From positions 280,839 through 344,838 of the forward strand of contig NZ_JAIWNB010000009.1 of assembly GCF_020215705.1 (NCBI RefSeq): DNA of 64,000 nt. Reading direction: 5' to 3'. Both the position numbers and the translations under genes were made by a program. The notes under the pieces were generated by a model that was given only the letters and a program-made list of their open reading frames with translations, had not been told where the DNA came from and ran no database searches. Source of the stretch: Nonomuraea aurantiaca. GTDB taxonomy: Bacteria > Actinomycetota > Actinomycetes > Streptosporangiales > Streptosporangiaceae. Shown here piece after piece: positions 41,794-50,777 of the stretch; position 1 is the stretch's first letter; each line of letters opens with the position of its first letter.

Positions 41794-44700
41794 TCGCACG
41801 TCCCCCAAATAGCGGCCACACCGCACGCGGGCAGCCGTACCTTGACCGATTCCGATGAGACCGATTCCGATGAGACCGATTCCGATGAGACCGATTCCGA
41901 TGAGACCGATTCCGATGAGACCGATTCCGTTGAGACCGACTCCGCCGAGACCTCCAAGGGCCGCAGCTCCCGCTCCAGACCGGCGCTCACCAGAGCGCGG
42001 CGCAGCCCCGGCAGCCGGACCGTCGCCTCGACCGGCTCGGCGGCCAGCGACTGCAGCCGGACCACGATCTCGTTGTCGCCGTTCTGCCCGAGCGAGGTGA
42101 CCAGCACGTCGGGGTGGTCGACCGAGACGAACGACTTGACCGCGTCGGGCGAGCTGGTGAGCAGCGCTCCGACGAACTGGTCCGTCAGCCCGGCCGCCGC
42201 CCGCGCGCCCAGCCGCCTGCCCTCGACCCCCGGGGCCGACATGATCGAGTAGCGGAACGTGGTCTCCCCCTGCTGCTGGGCGGGGAAGTTGGTGTCCCAG
42301 ATGTTGTTCAGCGCCCAGGAGTAGACCGTGCCCGGCTCCTCGTCCAGCGTCGGCGGGAACGGCGCGTACGGCATGTGGATGGTGCCCAGCTGCACCAGCG
42401 GCGCCTCCAGCGTGGCCCAGGCGACGGTCAGCTCGGGATCCTCGAAGGCGATCCAATGCCTGATCGGCAGCATGTACTCGGCCGAGCCCGGCACCCGCGG
42501 CACGTCCGGCCCGCCGACGCCGCCGGTCAGCTCCCAGGCCGTCGCGGGGCCCGAGGCGAACGGGAAGGCCAGGAAGACGGCCTCCTTGGCGGGCGTGCCC
42601 TGCTTGGCCAGCTGGTAGGTCAGGTCGAGCCGGGCCACGCCGTTGTGCAGCTCGATCGTGGTGCGCAGCCAGTCGACGCCCTTGCCCTGCAGCTCGACGA
42701 CCAGCTTCTCGCCCACGGCGGTCCGCTGCGCCTTGACGATGGTGGCGTTCCTGCCGATCGCCCGGTCGCCGAGCAGGGTGCGGTCGTGCGCCCCGACGTG
42801 CCCGGACAGGTGGTTGAAGTGCGGGGCGGTGGCGTAGCGGTCGTAGACGTACTGGCCGAACCCGGCGGCGGCACTGTCGTTGACCAGCTCCCGCCCGGCC
42901 GCCTTGTCGAAGATCGAGCGGATGACGCCTTCGCGGACGTCGTAGCCGACCCGGTAGAACTCGTTCTCGATCACCCCGCCCAGGTCGAGCTCGACCGGCT
43001 CGGCCGCTCGGACCTCACCCCTGACGACGTCGATCCGCGCGTAGCCGTAGCCGGGGACCTCCGGCACCACGGCGTGCAGGTGCCGCCCGATCGGCCGGGT
43101 CGGCCAGTCGGCCGGGTCCACGAACTCCTCGTGGTGCGGGATCGTCTCGCCGCTGCGCGCGTCCACGAGCGCGATCGGCACGTCCGCCGGGACCACGTCC
43201 CGGGGCAGGAACGCGCGGACGACGTCGGTCCTGCTCGCCGTCCCGGGGTTGAAGACGGCGAAGGACGCGAGCGCTGACGGATCGGCCGCACCGCCGTCGG
43301 AGAGCGCGCCGCCGCCCGAAAGCACACTGCCGTCGGAGAGCGCCGCGCCGAACCGGCGGACGGCGGCGTGCAGCAGGTCGGCCGCGTCGTCCTGGGCGTC
43401 GTAGGCGCCCGACGACTTGCGGGTCCACTGCAGGCCACCCGAGTCGCCCGCCTCCTCGGCGTCCTCCCAGGGGTTGGCCGCGCCCCAGGTGTGCTCGTTG
43501 AACAGCGCCACCTTGTCGTAGGCCTCGTCGATCTGCTCGGTCGCGTCGGCGCCGGCGATCGTGTGCAGCGTCTCGGCGATGCGCAGCGCGGACTGCGCCC
43601 GCCGTACGTATCCGAGGGGCCGCGCGCCGGAGCCGAGCCCGTCGGCCCACCAGTCGGTCCAGTCGCCCTCGTGCACGGCCAGGCGGTCGTGGTAGCGCTC
43701 TTCCACGTGCTCGAAGAAGTCGCTGTTGACCGCGGACCGCAGCCGGGGGAAGGCCCACTGCTCGTTCCACCTGCGCGCGATGGAGGCGGGCACGATCGAG
43801 GGTCCCGCGTTGTCGGCGTGCGCGCCCTGGACCCGCAGGTGCAGCACATCCAGCTCGTACGGCTCGCGCGGCGCGTCAGGCCCCTGCCAGCCGAACGTAC
43901 CGGGCCCATAGGGGTAGCCGCGCGAGGCCAGCGCCGACAGGTAGCGCGGCAGCAGGTCGTCGGCCAGCTCGTAGGAGTCGGTGAGCCCGACCGTGTTGCC
44001 CTCCATGTACGCCATGCCGTGGGGGGTGTCGGTGAACCAGACGATCACCTCCTTGCCGCTCGGCGCCCGCCACCGGAACGGCCGGGTCAGCTTGTCGCCC
44101 CCGTGCAGGTACGGCACGGACCGCCCGGCCCAGTTGTGCGCCGCGGCGAGGTAGCGCACCCCGGCGGCGTTCAGCGCGTCGATCACGCCGACGACCGCGC
44201 CCGGCACGTCGGTGTGCATGGCCGACTTGGTGGCGAAGCCGTACTTCTCCTGGAGCCGCGTGGTGAAGCGGAGCTGCCGGTAGAGCTCCTCGGTCGAGCA
44301 GGCTTCGGTGTGCAGCTGGAAGGGCAGCGCGGTCACCTCGATGACGCCGGCGCGGGCCAGCGCGGCGAACTTGGCGACCTGGTCGGCGGGCCGGGCGTCG
44401 AGCCACTTCAGCGCCGGCATCGACGACTCGACCGACCACCTGAACCGGGCGTCGTCCGGCCAGGAGGCGGTCTCCTCGGCCAGCCGGAGTGCCGCGTCGA
44501 GGTAGTCGAGGTGGTGGCGGAGCACCGTGCCCTGCGGGTCGGTGTAGCCGATGTCGAGGTGCGAGTGGTGGACGACGAACACGCTCCACTTGCGCTGCGG
44601 GGTGATCGTGATCTCCGCGGAGCCGATGAGCCCGGCGTCGTCGCGCGACTCCAGGGTCAGCACGCGGGGCGCGGTCACCTCGGGCACGAGCAGCGTGACG

Positions 44701-44927
44701 TCGGTGCCGGAGGCGCTGTCCTCGCCCACCAGCACGTGCGTCAACGGCACGGTGCTCGTCACCCTGACCGCCTGCCGGCCGTCGTGGGTGAACAGCGGCA
44801 GCACCGCGACGCGCACCTCCACGCCGCGCACGCCGATCACCGCGGTCGAGGTGTCGTTGCGCAGCGCCTGCCTGATCCCGTCATAGTCCGGCGAGCCGAG
44901 GCTCCGCTGCAGCAACCGGCTGGTCAT
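41790..44927 (-). CDS. GH38 alpha-mannosidase-like glycosidase
   Basis: A 1045-residue cytoplasmic glycoside hydrolase. The zinc motif HHSHLDIGYTD (about 120-130) begins the GH38 catalytic domain. AMHTDVPGAVVGV carries the probable nucleophile Asp, and NEHTWGAANPW the second zinc His. A C-terminal beta domain follows. The C-terminus contains an inserted (SSESV)n repeat of seven units before the last strand. ATG at 44927 overlaps the permease stop (TGATG) with GGGAG upstream; the TTG one codon earlier is unlikely. No signal peptide. It probably cleaves imported mannosides or other sugars. The linkage specificity is not readable. Confidence 0.88.
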   Translation of the reverse strand: MTSRLLQRSLGSPDYDGIRQALRNDTSTAVIGVRGVEVRVAVLPLFTHDGRQAVRVTSTVPLTHVLVGEDSASGTDVTLLVPEVTAPRVLTLESRDDAGLIGSAEITITPQRKWSVFVVHHSHLDIGYTDPQGTVLRHHLDYLDAALRLAEETASWPDDARFRWSVESSMPALKWLDARPADQVAKFAALARAGVIEVTALPFQLHTEACSTEELYRQLRFTTRLQEKYGFATKSAMHTDVPGAVVGVIDALNAAGVRYLAAAHNWAGRSVPYLHGGDKLTRPFRWRAPSGKEVIVWFTDTPHGMAYMEGNTVGLTDSYELADDLLPRYLSALASRGYPYGPGTFGWQGPDAPREPYELDVLHLRVQGAHADNAGPSIVPASIARRWNEQWAFPRLRSAVNSDFFEHVEERYHDRLAVHEGDWTDWWADGLGSGARPLGYVRRAQSALRIAETLHTIAGADATEQIDEAYDKVALFNEHTWGAANPWEDAEEAGDSGGLQWTRKSSGAYDAQDDAADLLHAAVRRFGAALSDGSVLSGGGALSDGGAADPSALASFAVFNPGTASRTDVVRAFLPRDVVPADVPIALVDARSGETIPHHEEFVDPADWPTRPIGRHLHAVVPEVPGYGYARIDVVRGEVRAAEPVELDLGGVIENEFYRVGYDVREGVIRSIFDKAAGRELVNDSAAAGFGQYVYDRYATAPHFNHLSGHVGAHDRTLLGDRAIGRNATIVKAQRTAVGEKLVVELQGKGVDWLRTTIELHNGVARLDLTYQLAKQGTPAKEAVFLAFPFASGPATAWELTGGVGGPDVPRVPGSAEYMLPIRHWIAFEDPELTVAWATLEAPLVQLGTIHMPYAPFPPTLDEEPGTVYSWALNNIWDTNFPAQQQGETTFRYSIMSAPGVEGRRLGARAAAGLTDQFVGALLTSSPDAVKSFVSVDHPDVLVTSLGQNGDNEIVVRLQSLAAEPVEATVRLPGLRRALVSAGLERELRPLEVSAESVSTESVSSESVSSESVSSESVSSESVSSESVKVRLPACGVAAIWGTCE
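41844..41948. repeat. Seven tandem 15-bp repeats in the GH38 gene
   Basis: Units of GACCGATTCCGATGA start at 41844 and repeat every 15 bp. Five are identical; units 6 and 7 are variants. The array encodes Ser-Ser-Glu-Ser-Val repeats in frame. Its purity suggests recent expansion and a length-variable microsatellite. Confidence 0.92.
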
Positions 44928-45736
44928 CAAACACTCCCTAGAGACAGGCCACGGGCGAACAGCCGCTGGGTGGCGAGGAACAGCAGGACCGTCGGCAGCG
45001 AGACCATGAGCCCCGCCGCGAGGCCCACGGGCACCGGGGTGCCCGCGTAGACGTCGGTCATCAGCCCGGCCAGCGCGGTCATCACCGGCCGTACGTCCTC
45101 GGTCTGCGTGAGCGTCAGGCCGAAGATGAGGTCGTTCCAGATGAAGGTGAACTCGAGGATGAACACGGCCGCCAGCGCGCTGACCGACAGCGGCAGGTAG
45201 ATGCGCCAGAAGATCCGCCAGGTGGTGGCGCCGTCCATGCGGGCCGCCTCGAAGATCGAGAACGCCACTCCACTGTAGAAGTTACGCAGCACGAAAGCGG
45301 CCAACGGCACGTTGACCGCCGTGTAGACCAGGAGCAGGCCGCCCCTGGTGTCGTACAGGCCGAGGTCGCTGTAACCCACGAACAGCGGCACCAGCAGCAT
45401 CTGCGACGGGAAGATCGTGCCGCCGAAGATGAGCAGGAACCACCAGAAGCCGTGCCGCAGCCGGAGCACCACGATCGTGTAGCCGGCCAGCGCCCCGATG
45501 AGCACGCCGAGCATGGGTGACACGACGCTGTAGAGCGCGGTGCTGGCCAGGCTGTCCGACAGGTTCGCGCTGTCGAGGGCCCGGGAGATGTTGTCGAACA
45601 GCGCGAAGCTGCCGGACGGCTGCCACGCCTTCGACGGGTCGTACGACGCCGCGGGCCGCGCGGCGTTGACGAGCAGCAGGTAGGTCGGGCCCAGCCAGAT
45701 CAGGCCGAGCACGATGAGTACGGCACGCCGGATCAT
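44927..45736 (-). CDS. Carbohydrate ABC transporter permease (second)
   Basis: A 269-residue inner-membrane permease with six helices and the EAA loop EAARMDGATTWRIFWRIYLPLS that docks the ATPase. It belongs to the MalG-like CUT1 group. ATG at 45736 overlaps the preceding permease stop (ATGA). It pairs with the first permease and the binding protein; no ATPase gene is in the operon, so a shared MsiK-like ATPase encoded elsewhere is likely, as known in Streptomyces. Confidence 0.92.
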   Translation of the reverse strand: MIRRAVLIVLGLIWLGPTYLLLVNAARPAASYDPSKAWQPSGSFALFDNISRALDSANLSDSLASTALYSVVSPMLGVLIGALAGYTIVVLRLRHGFWWFLLIFGGTIFPSQMLLVPLFVGYSDLGLYDTRGGLLLVYTAVNVPLAAFVLRNFYSGVAFSIFEAARMDGATTWRIFWRIYLPLSVSALAAVFILEFTFIWNDLIFGLTLTQTEDVRPVMTALAGLMTDVYAGTPVPVGLAAGLMVSLPTVLLFLATQRLFARGLSLGSV

Positions 45737-46578
45737 CGCACCTGCCTCCTGAGGTAGAGGAAAGACGCCAGCCCCGTGACCACGGTGAGCATCACCGCGA
45801 CCGAGGCGCCGTAGCCGTAGTCGCTGGCCACGAACGTGTCCTTGTACATGGTCACCGCGAGCGTCTCGGAGTTGCGCCCAGGGCCACCCTGCGTCAGCAC
45901 CCAGACGATGTCGAACGTCTTCAGGCTCGCCACCAGCGCCAGCCCCACCACGACCGCGGTGAGGGGCGCCATCAGCGGCCAGATGACATGCCGGAACAGC
46001 GTCCACCCCGAGGCCCCGTCGATCCGCGCGGCCTCGATCGGCGCCTTGGGGATGGACTGCAGCCCCACCACGAACAGCAGCGTGTTGACGCCGAGCTGCT
46101 GCCAGGTCCAGACCAGCAGCATGGCGATCGTGTTGTGCGGCGCCTTCTGCAGGAAGGCGGTGTCGACGCCGAGCAGGATGTTCGCGATGCCGTCGTGCGA
46201 CAGGATCGGGCTCCAGACCATGGCCAGCCCGGCGCCGCTGAGCGCGTAGGGCAGCATGAACGGCACCCGGTACCAGACGCCGCCCTTGAGGTCGTACGAC
46301 AGCACCGCCACCAGCAGGCCGAGCCCGACCGGCAGCGCCATCGTGCCGACCACCCAGATGAGCGTGTTGCCTAAGGCGGTGAGGAGGGCGGGGTCGTCGA
46401 GCAGCTTGCCGAAGTTACGCAGGCCGACCCACTCGGGTGGCGCGAGGCCGTCGTATTTGGTGAAGCTCAGGTACGCCGTCCACAGGAAAGGCACGTAGAG
46501 CAGCCCGGCGACCAGCAGAGCGGCAGGAGCGACATAGCCGTACCGAAAACGGCCAAGTATGGGCGCGCGCGTGCTCAT
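45733..46578 (-). CDS. Carbohydrate ABC transporter permease (first)
   Basis: A 281-residue MalF-like permease. Six membrane segments are visible, and the coupling loop EAARIDGASGWTLFRHVIWPLM is present. ATG at 46578 is used; earlier frame codons are poorly supported. It follows the binding-protein gene after a 112-base gap that contains a folded repeat (46616-46677), which could lower permease expression relative to the binding protein. Confidence 0.92.
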   Translation of the reverse strand: MSTRAPILGRFRYGYVAPAALLVAGLLYVPFLWTAYLSFTKYDGLAPPEWVGLRNFGKLLDDPALLTALGNTLIWVVGTMALPVGLGLLVAVLSYDLKGGVWYRVPFMLPYALSGAGLAMVWSPILSHDGIANILLGVDTAFLQKAPHNTIAMLLVWTWQQLGVNTLLFVVGLQSIPKAPIEAARIDGASGWTLFRHVIWPLMAPLTAVVVGLALVASLKTFDIVWVLTQGGPGRNSETLAVTMYKDTFVASDYGYGASVAVMLTVVTGLASFLYLRRQVR

Positions 46579-46615
46579 GGCCTCACTCCGTTCGGCGGGC
46601 TCGGTCGCCAAATGC

Positions 46616-46677
46616 CGCCGTCTTCCCCCGTCGCTCTGGTCGCTACGCTCCCGGCGCTCCTCCTCCAGACGACGGCG
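46616..46677. repeat. Stem-flanked dispersed element, copy B
   Basis: CGCCGTC (46616-46622) and GACGGCG (46671-46677) enclose GTCGCTCTGGTCGCTACGCTCC and CTCCTCCTCCAGAC. On the minus strand the core reads GTCTGGAG, GGAG, GGGAGCGTAGCGACC, like copy A (21857-21917) but with different arms. Confidence 0.5.
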
Positions 46678-46690
46678 CTCCCTCGCCGAC

Positions 46691-47938
46691 TCACTGGTGC
46701 GTACTCCAGTACTCGTCAGCGGCCTTCTGGATGGTCTCCAGCACTTCCTTGTACGTGCCGGGCTCGGTCACGAACTTGCTGAAGCCGTCGAGCGCGGCCG
46801 TCAGGATCGGCGGTGGTGTGGCTTCGAAGTAGCGGTTGACCAGGCGGTACTTGCCGCCGCCCGCGTCCTTGGTGACCTGGCCGAGTGCCTCGTCCTTGAT
46901 CGTCACCTTGGGGTTGGCGCTGACGTCGCCGCGGGTCGTGGCCCACTTGTCCTGGGCGGGCTGCGTGGTCCACCACTTGAGGTACTTCTGGCCGGCCTCG
47001 GGGTCGGCCGCCTTGGTCAGCGAGCAGAGCGGGCCGCTCTCGAAGATCATCGAGGTCTTGGGGAGCGAGGCGTTCACGTTCGGGATCGCGAAGAAGCCGT
47101 AGTCGGTGCCGGCCTTGAGGTCCCGCTGGGTCATGCTGGTGTTGAACCAGGTGCCGAAGGAGACCATCGCCGCCTTGCCGTTCTTCAGCACGTCGCCCGG
47201 GTCGGTTTTATCGCCGGGATTGATGAAATATCCGGCGTCGATGAGCTGCTTCCACTTCTCCATCACCTGGACCACGCCCGGGTCCGTGTACTTGGCCTTG
47301 CCCGTGGAGAGCCGGTCGTACAGGTCGGGGTCCATGCCGGCCATGAGCTGCTCGAACCAGACGAAGGAGAACAGCACGCTGGTGTGGTAGAAGGCCTTGA
47401 CGTTGTTCTTCTTCAGGGTCTCGGCCGCCTTGACCAGCTCGTCCCAGGTGGTGGGGGGCTGCAGGCCGTACTTGTCGAAGACCTTCTTGTTGTAGAACAT
47501 GCCCCAGTAGGCGACGTTCATCGGCACGCAGTACTGCTTGCCGTCCACCGTGTAATAGGGGGCCAGGTCCTGTGACAGGTCGCCGGCCTTGATGGCCTCC
47601 TGCCAGATGGCCGAGGTGTCGGCCACCTGCTTCTGCTTGACGATCTCCTCCAGCATCCCGCCGGTCTGCCAGGTGAAGAGATCGGGTTTGACGTTCGTAC
47701 GGAACGACGCCTTGATGAACGCCTGGTACTGGGCCGAATCGGTGTAGCCGACCGGCTTCATGCCTAAGCTGATCTGCTGCTTCGACAGAGCGCCCATCTC
47801 GTCGAAGTATTTGCTCCAGGCGCCCTTGTCGTTGTAGAGCGACAGTTCGGACTTCTTCTGCGGCGCCTCGGTATTGCCGCCACAGGCGGCGAGAAAGAGA
47901 GCTGCCACGCCGAGCGTGACAACGCGTGACCGGATCAT
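46691..47938 (-). CDS. Sugar ABC transporter substrate-binding lipoprotein
   Basis: A 415-residue lipoprotein (signal peptide with lipobox LAAC, Cys about residue 19) of the family 1 extracellular solute-binding group. The body has AFIKASFRTNVKPDLFTWQ, YYTVDGKQYCVPMNVAYWGMFYNKKVF and TTWDELVKAAE, typical of oligosaccharide binders. ATG at 47938 has AAGGAGG upstream. It follows the GntR gene by 17 bases and precedes the permeases. The ligand sugar is unknown. Confidence 0.93.
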   Translation of the reverse strand: MIRSRVVTLGVAALFLAACGGNTEAPQKKSELSLYNDKGAWSKYFDEMGALSKQQISLGMKPVGYTDSAQYQAFIKASFRTNVKPDLFTWQTGGMLEEIVKQKQVADTSAIWQEAIKAGDLSQDLAPYYTVDGKQYCVPMNVAYWGMFYNKKVFDKYGLQPPTTWDELVKAAETLKKNNVKAFYHTSVLFSFVWFEQLMAGMDPDLYDRLSTGKAKYTDPGVVQVMEKWKQLIDAGYFINPGDKTDPGDVLKNGKAAMVSFGTWFNTSMTQRDLKAGTDYGFFAIPNVNASLPKTSMIFESGPLCSLTKAADPEAGQKYLKWWTTQPAQDKWATTRGDVSANPKVTIKDEALGQVTKDAGGGKYRLVNRYFEATPPPILTAALDGFSKFVTEPGTYKEVLETIQKAADEYWSTHQ

Positions 47939-47955
47939 GCCCCGGCCTCCTTGTT

Positions 47956-48657
47956 TCATTTGGGGGGGTGTTGCAGCCTCTGCTCTATTACGGTCTTGAC
48001 GTCCACCAGGTGAGCCCGCATCCGCTCCTCGGCCGCTGCGGCGTCACGCGCCTCAATGGCCTCCAGGATCGCCAGGTGCTCGTCGTAGTCACGGCGCCGG
48101 TCGTCGAAGATCTGCAGGATCTCCCGCTGCTCGGGACCGTGGACGGTCAGCAGCGAGTCGACCACCTCGTGCAGCACGCTGTTGCCCGCCAGCCGGGCCG
48201 TCGCCCGGTGGAAGGTCATGTTGGTGTCGTGCAGCTCGGCGTCCTGACCGCGCAGGTGCCTGGCGGCGGCCTCCAGCACGCGCTGGAGCGCGACCAGCTC
48301 CTCGCCGGTCGCGCGTGCGGCGGCCATCGCGGCCAGCGGCGGCTCGATGACGATGCGCGCGCCGAGCAACTCGAGCAGCTGGGCGCCGTGCATCTCCCGC
48401 ATGTTGGGGTTGGGGAGCACGAGCCGCTCGATGTCGGCTCCGACGTAGATGCCGGATCCGTGCCGCATCTCGATGGCCCCGGTGGCCTCGAGCCTGCGCA
48501 GCGCCTCACGCAGCGTCGGGGTGGTGACGGCGAAGCGCTGGGAGAGCTCCCGCGTCGAGGGCAGCCTGTCGCCCGGCCGGTGCCCACCTGCACGGATGAG
48601 CTCCAGCATGCGCTCGGTCAGAGCGTCGGAAAGGCTGGGCCGCGTTACCTCGGACAT
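47956..48657 (-). CDS. GntR/FadR-family regulator of the sugar operon
   Basis: A 233-residue repressor. The N-terminal winged helix (about 5-70, RPGDRLPSTRELSQRFAVTTPTLREALRRLEATGAIEMRHGSGIYV) is of GntR type, and the C-terminal all-helical FCD domain (from about 95, LLELLGARIVIEPPLAAMAA, HDTNMTFHRATARLAGN, H in DEHLAILEAIEARD) marks the FadR subgroup. It is the first gene of the sugar operon and is likely autoregulated through the palindromes upstream. The ligand is probably the imported sugar or a metabolite. Confidence 0.9.
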   Translation of the reverse strand: MSEVTRPSLSDALTERMLELIRAGGHRPGDRLPSTRELSQRFAVTTPTLREALRRLEATGAIEMRHGSGIYVGADIERLVLPNPNMREMHGAQLLELLGARIVIEPPLAAMAAARATGEELVALQRVLEAAARHLRGQDAELHDTNMTFHRATARLAGNSVLHEVVDSLLTVHGPEQREILQIFDDRRRDYDEHLAILEAIEARDAAAAEERMRAHLVDVKTVIEQRLQHPPK

Positions 48658-48667
48658 ATCAAGTCAT

Positions 48668-48706
48668 CTAATCACTTTTCCTCATGGTCGTCTATGAGGA
48701 GATTAG
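48668..48706. promoter_or_regulatory. GntR operator candidate
   Basis: Inner arms TCCTCAT (48679-48685) and ATGAGGA (48694-48700) and outer arms CTAATC (48668-48673) and GATTAG (48701-48706) form nested symmetry just upstream of the GntR start. Confidence 0.65.
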
Positions 48707-48727
48707 CTGTCGGCAACAGAGCCTCAA

Positions 48728-48750
48728 GTCGCCGCCCGGCGGGCGGCGAC
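48728..48750 (-). terminator. Terminator of the giant-toxin operon
   Basis: GTCGCCGCCC pairs perfectly with GGGCGGCGAC across a three-base loop, 8 bases past the stop of the last gene of the TcA-like operon (48759). Confidence 0.8.
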
Positions 48751-48758
48751 CAGCGGCC

Positions 48759-49769
48759 TCAGGGCACCTTGGCCACGACGTGCCGGTGCGGCTTCACGGG
48801 ATCTATGTGCTCACGCTGGAACGCGTTGTCCACCAGTGTGGCGAACGCGGCCTCATTGGGCACCGCGTCGTTGTTCTTTATGACGTCATCGATGACGTTC
48901 GCCCGGGTCTCGGTGAAGCTGTTGTCTAATTTCTGGACGTAGTACTTCGGCTCCTCCGCCCAGGCGACTCCGGGGGTGAGGAAGGAGTAGAAGGGGGCGA
49001 ACGCCGAGTCCCGGTCCCCTTCGGGGACGGCCGTCTCGATGGCCGAGACGAGCTGGTTACCGACGTCGTCGGCGCCATTCGGGTCCTTGAGCGCGTAATA
49101 GACGACCAGCTTGTCGTATTTGACGGATTTCTTGGTGTCCGCCCTGCTGGACAGGAACACCTTGAACGACCTGAAGAACGGACCGACGTCGGCGTTCCTG
49201 AACAACGGGACGAGACCGCGGACCGCCTTCAGCGCGGCCGCCTGGTCCTTCACGTTGACGATGAGGCGCCGAGCGCGATTTGTCAGGGTTTGCGTCTTCT
49301 GCGCGCGCGGCAACGGGAAGGCCTCGTTGGTCAGGTGGAAGTAGTCGCCGTCCCGCAGCTCCTTCCAGTTGTCCGCCGAGTTCTGGGCCGCCACCTCATA
49401 GCCGCCCTGTCTCTGGTCGTCGAGCAGACTTTGGAAGTCCCGGCTGCCGATCGGCGTGTTCAGGTAGCCGGGCGGGCCCTCACCCATGAAGGAGTACACG
49501 CGCTTGACCACGTTCTGGGGGCGTCTGCGGCCGGCGCTGTTGTAGTACTCCCGGTAGGCCTTGGCGAGGAAGTTCCGGTTGATGACGGCGTCGCTCGGGC
49601 GGCGGGCCGGCGCCGAGGCCGACCGCGCCGGCTGGGAGCCGACATTCGAGAGCGCCGCGCGCTTGGTCTTGCTCACCGACTTGACGACGCCTGTCGAGGC
49701 ACCGGGAACGCCCGGAGTGGTGCGACGTTTGTTCTTCTTCTTCTTTTTCTTGAGCGTGTTCTTCGGCAT
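48759..49769 (-). CDS. HopA1-like effector-family protein 1 with poly-Lys N-terminus
   Basis: A 336-residue protein with an extreme basic head (six consecutive lysines, then NKRR, residues 7-16), then a low-complexity stretch and a conserved body. The body shares with the next gene NRARR-IVNVK, KYDKLVVYY, FAPFY and TPGVAWAEEPKY, and ends SFTETRANVIDDVI then IDPVKPHRHV. This order resembles the HopA1 (HopPsyA) effector domain found in Pseudomonas and scattered in cyanobacteria and actinobacteria; the match is by eye. No signal peptide. Ribosome site GGAGA precedes ATG 49769, 16 bases after the paralogue. Cargo of the adjacent TcA-like protein is an inference; a chaperone or partner protein is the alternative. 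Confidence 0.7.
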   Translation of the reverse strand: MPKNTLKKKKKKNKRRTTPGVPGASTGVVKSVSKTKRAALSNVGSQPARSASAPARRPSDAVINRNFLAKAYREYYNSAGRRRPQNVVKRVYSFMGEGPPGYLNTPIGSRDFQSLLDDQRQGGYEVAAQNSADNWKELRDGDYFHLTNEAFPLPRAQKTQTLTNRARRLIVNVKDQAAALKAVRGLVPLFRNADVGPFFRSFKVFLSSRADTKKSVKYDKLVVYYALKDPNGADDVGNQLVSAIETAVPEGDRDSAFAPFYSFLTPGVAWAEEPKYYVQKLDNSFTETRANVIDDVIKNNDAVPNEAAFATLVDNAFQREHIDPVKPHRHVVAKVP

Positions 49770-49785
49770 CGACGGTCTCCGGGGG

Positions 49786-50766
49786 TCAGGGCGTCTTGAC
49801 GAGGTGGGTGTGCGGCGCGGCCGGGTTCACGCCCTTGGCCGTGAAGGCCGCGTTCACCAGGTTGATGAAGTCCTCTGCGTTGTCCACCTTGTCGTGGTCG
49901 GCTATGACCTCCGCGATGATGTCGCGGCGGTTGCTGGTGAAGCTGCCTGCCTGCTTCAGGAAGTACTTCGGCTCCTCCGCCCAGGCGACCCCCGGAGTGC
50001 GCGTCTTGTAGAACGGGGCGAACGCGTCGTCCAGTTCGTCCGGCCGCACCACCTGGGTGATGGTGTCGGCGATGCGGTCCCCGACCAGGTCCGACCCGTT
50101 CACGTCCGCGTCGGAGGTCAGGTAATAGATGACGAGCTTGTCGTACTTCACCCTCTTCTTCGCGGCCGCCGTCCTCGACAGGTAGATCTTGAACTTCCTG
50201 AAGTACGGCGAGACGTCGTTGTCCCTGAAGAGCGGTGTCAGGGCCTTGGCCACCTTGAGCCCGGCTTCCTGCGTCTTCACGTTGACGATGATGCGCCGCG
50301 CCCGGTTGTCCAGCGGTCTCGTTATGTAGGCCTGGTTACTGACGTGGAAATAGCCGCCTGCTGCCAGCGCCTCCCCCAGGGGCTTCCCGTTCTGGCTGGA
50401 CACCCTGTAGTCGGGATTGTTGGCTGTGAACGTGTCGAACTCGTCGTCCGTGACCGCCTGCGCCAGGTAGCCGGTCTCCCCCTTGCCCATGAAGGAGTAC
50501 AGGCGCTTACGCCGGTCGGCCATCGGGGTACGGACCCCGTTGGCGTAGTACCTCTTGTAGGCGTTCTCCAGGAAGTCCCGGTCCGACGGCGGGTTCACCG
50601 GCGCCTTGGGCGGCGGGGCCGGGGCCGACAGGTCGACCAGCGAGTCCGACCGCTTGGGCTTGGTCAGCACGACCGTGCCGGCCAGCCCCTTCGCGGTGTC
50701 GGCCGGCGGGGACTTACGCGTCTTCTTCCTGGTGGTGGCCTTCTTGAGCCTGCTCCATAGCGACAT
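49786..50766 (-). CDS. HopA1-like effector-family protein 2
   Basis: A 326-residue paralogue of its downstream neighbour. The N-terminus is basic (LKKATTRKKTRKS), followed by a Pro-rich segment (APAPPPKAPVNPP), then the shared body: YSFMGKGETGYL, NRARRIIVNVK, KYDKLVIYY, TPGVAWAEEPKYF and terminal SFTSNRRDIIAEVI, NPAAPHTHLV. The start ATG 50766 is 11 bases past the giant gene, with AGGGGAG overlapping that gene's TAG stop, so translation is coupled. Identity of the two is clearly highest in the core and low in the N-terminus, consistent with duplication followed by divergence of the basic leader. Function is unproved. Confidence 0.72.
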   Translation of the reverse strand: MSLWSRLKKATTRKKTRKSPPADTAKGLAGTVVLTKPKRSDSLVDLSAPAPPPKAPVNPPSDRDFLENAYKRYYANGVRTPMADRRKRLYSFMGKGETGYLAQAVTDDEFDTFTANNPDYRVSSQNGKPLGEALAAGGYFHVSNQAYITRPLDNRARRIIVNVKTQEAGLKVAKALTPLFRDNDVSPYFRKFKIYLSRTAAAKKRVKYDKLVIYYLTSDADVNGSDLVGDRIADTITQVVRPDELDDAFAPFYKTRTPGVAWAEEPKYFLKQAGSFTSNRRDIIAEVIADHDKVDNAEDFINLVNAAFTAKGVNPAAPHTHLVKTP

Positions 50767-50777
50767 GTCCGGCTCCC

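Noticed and set aside
48759..50766. Type III secretion system linked to the HopA1-like proteins
   Set aside because: No secretion apparatus genes are in the window and actinomycetes lack type III systems. The HopA1 label is only about the fold family.
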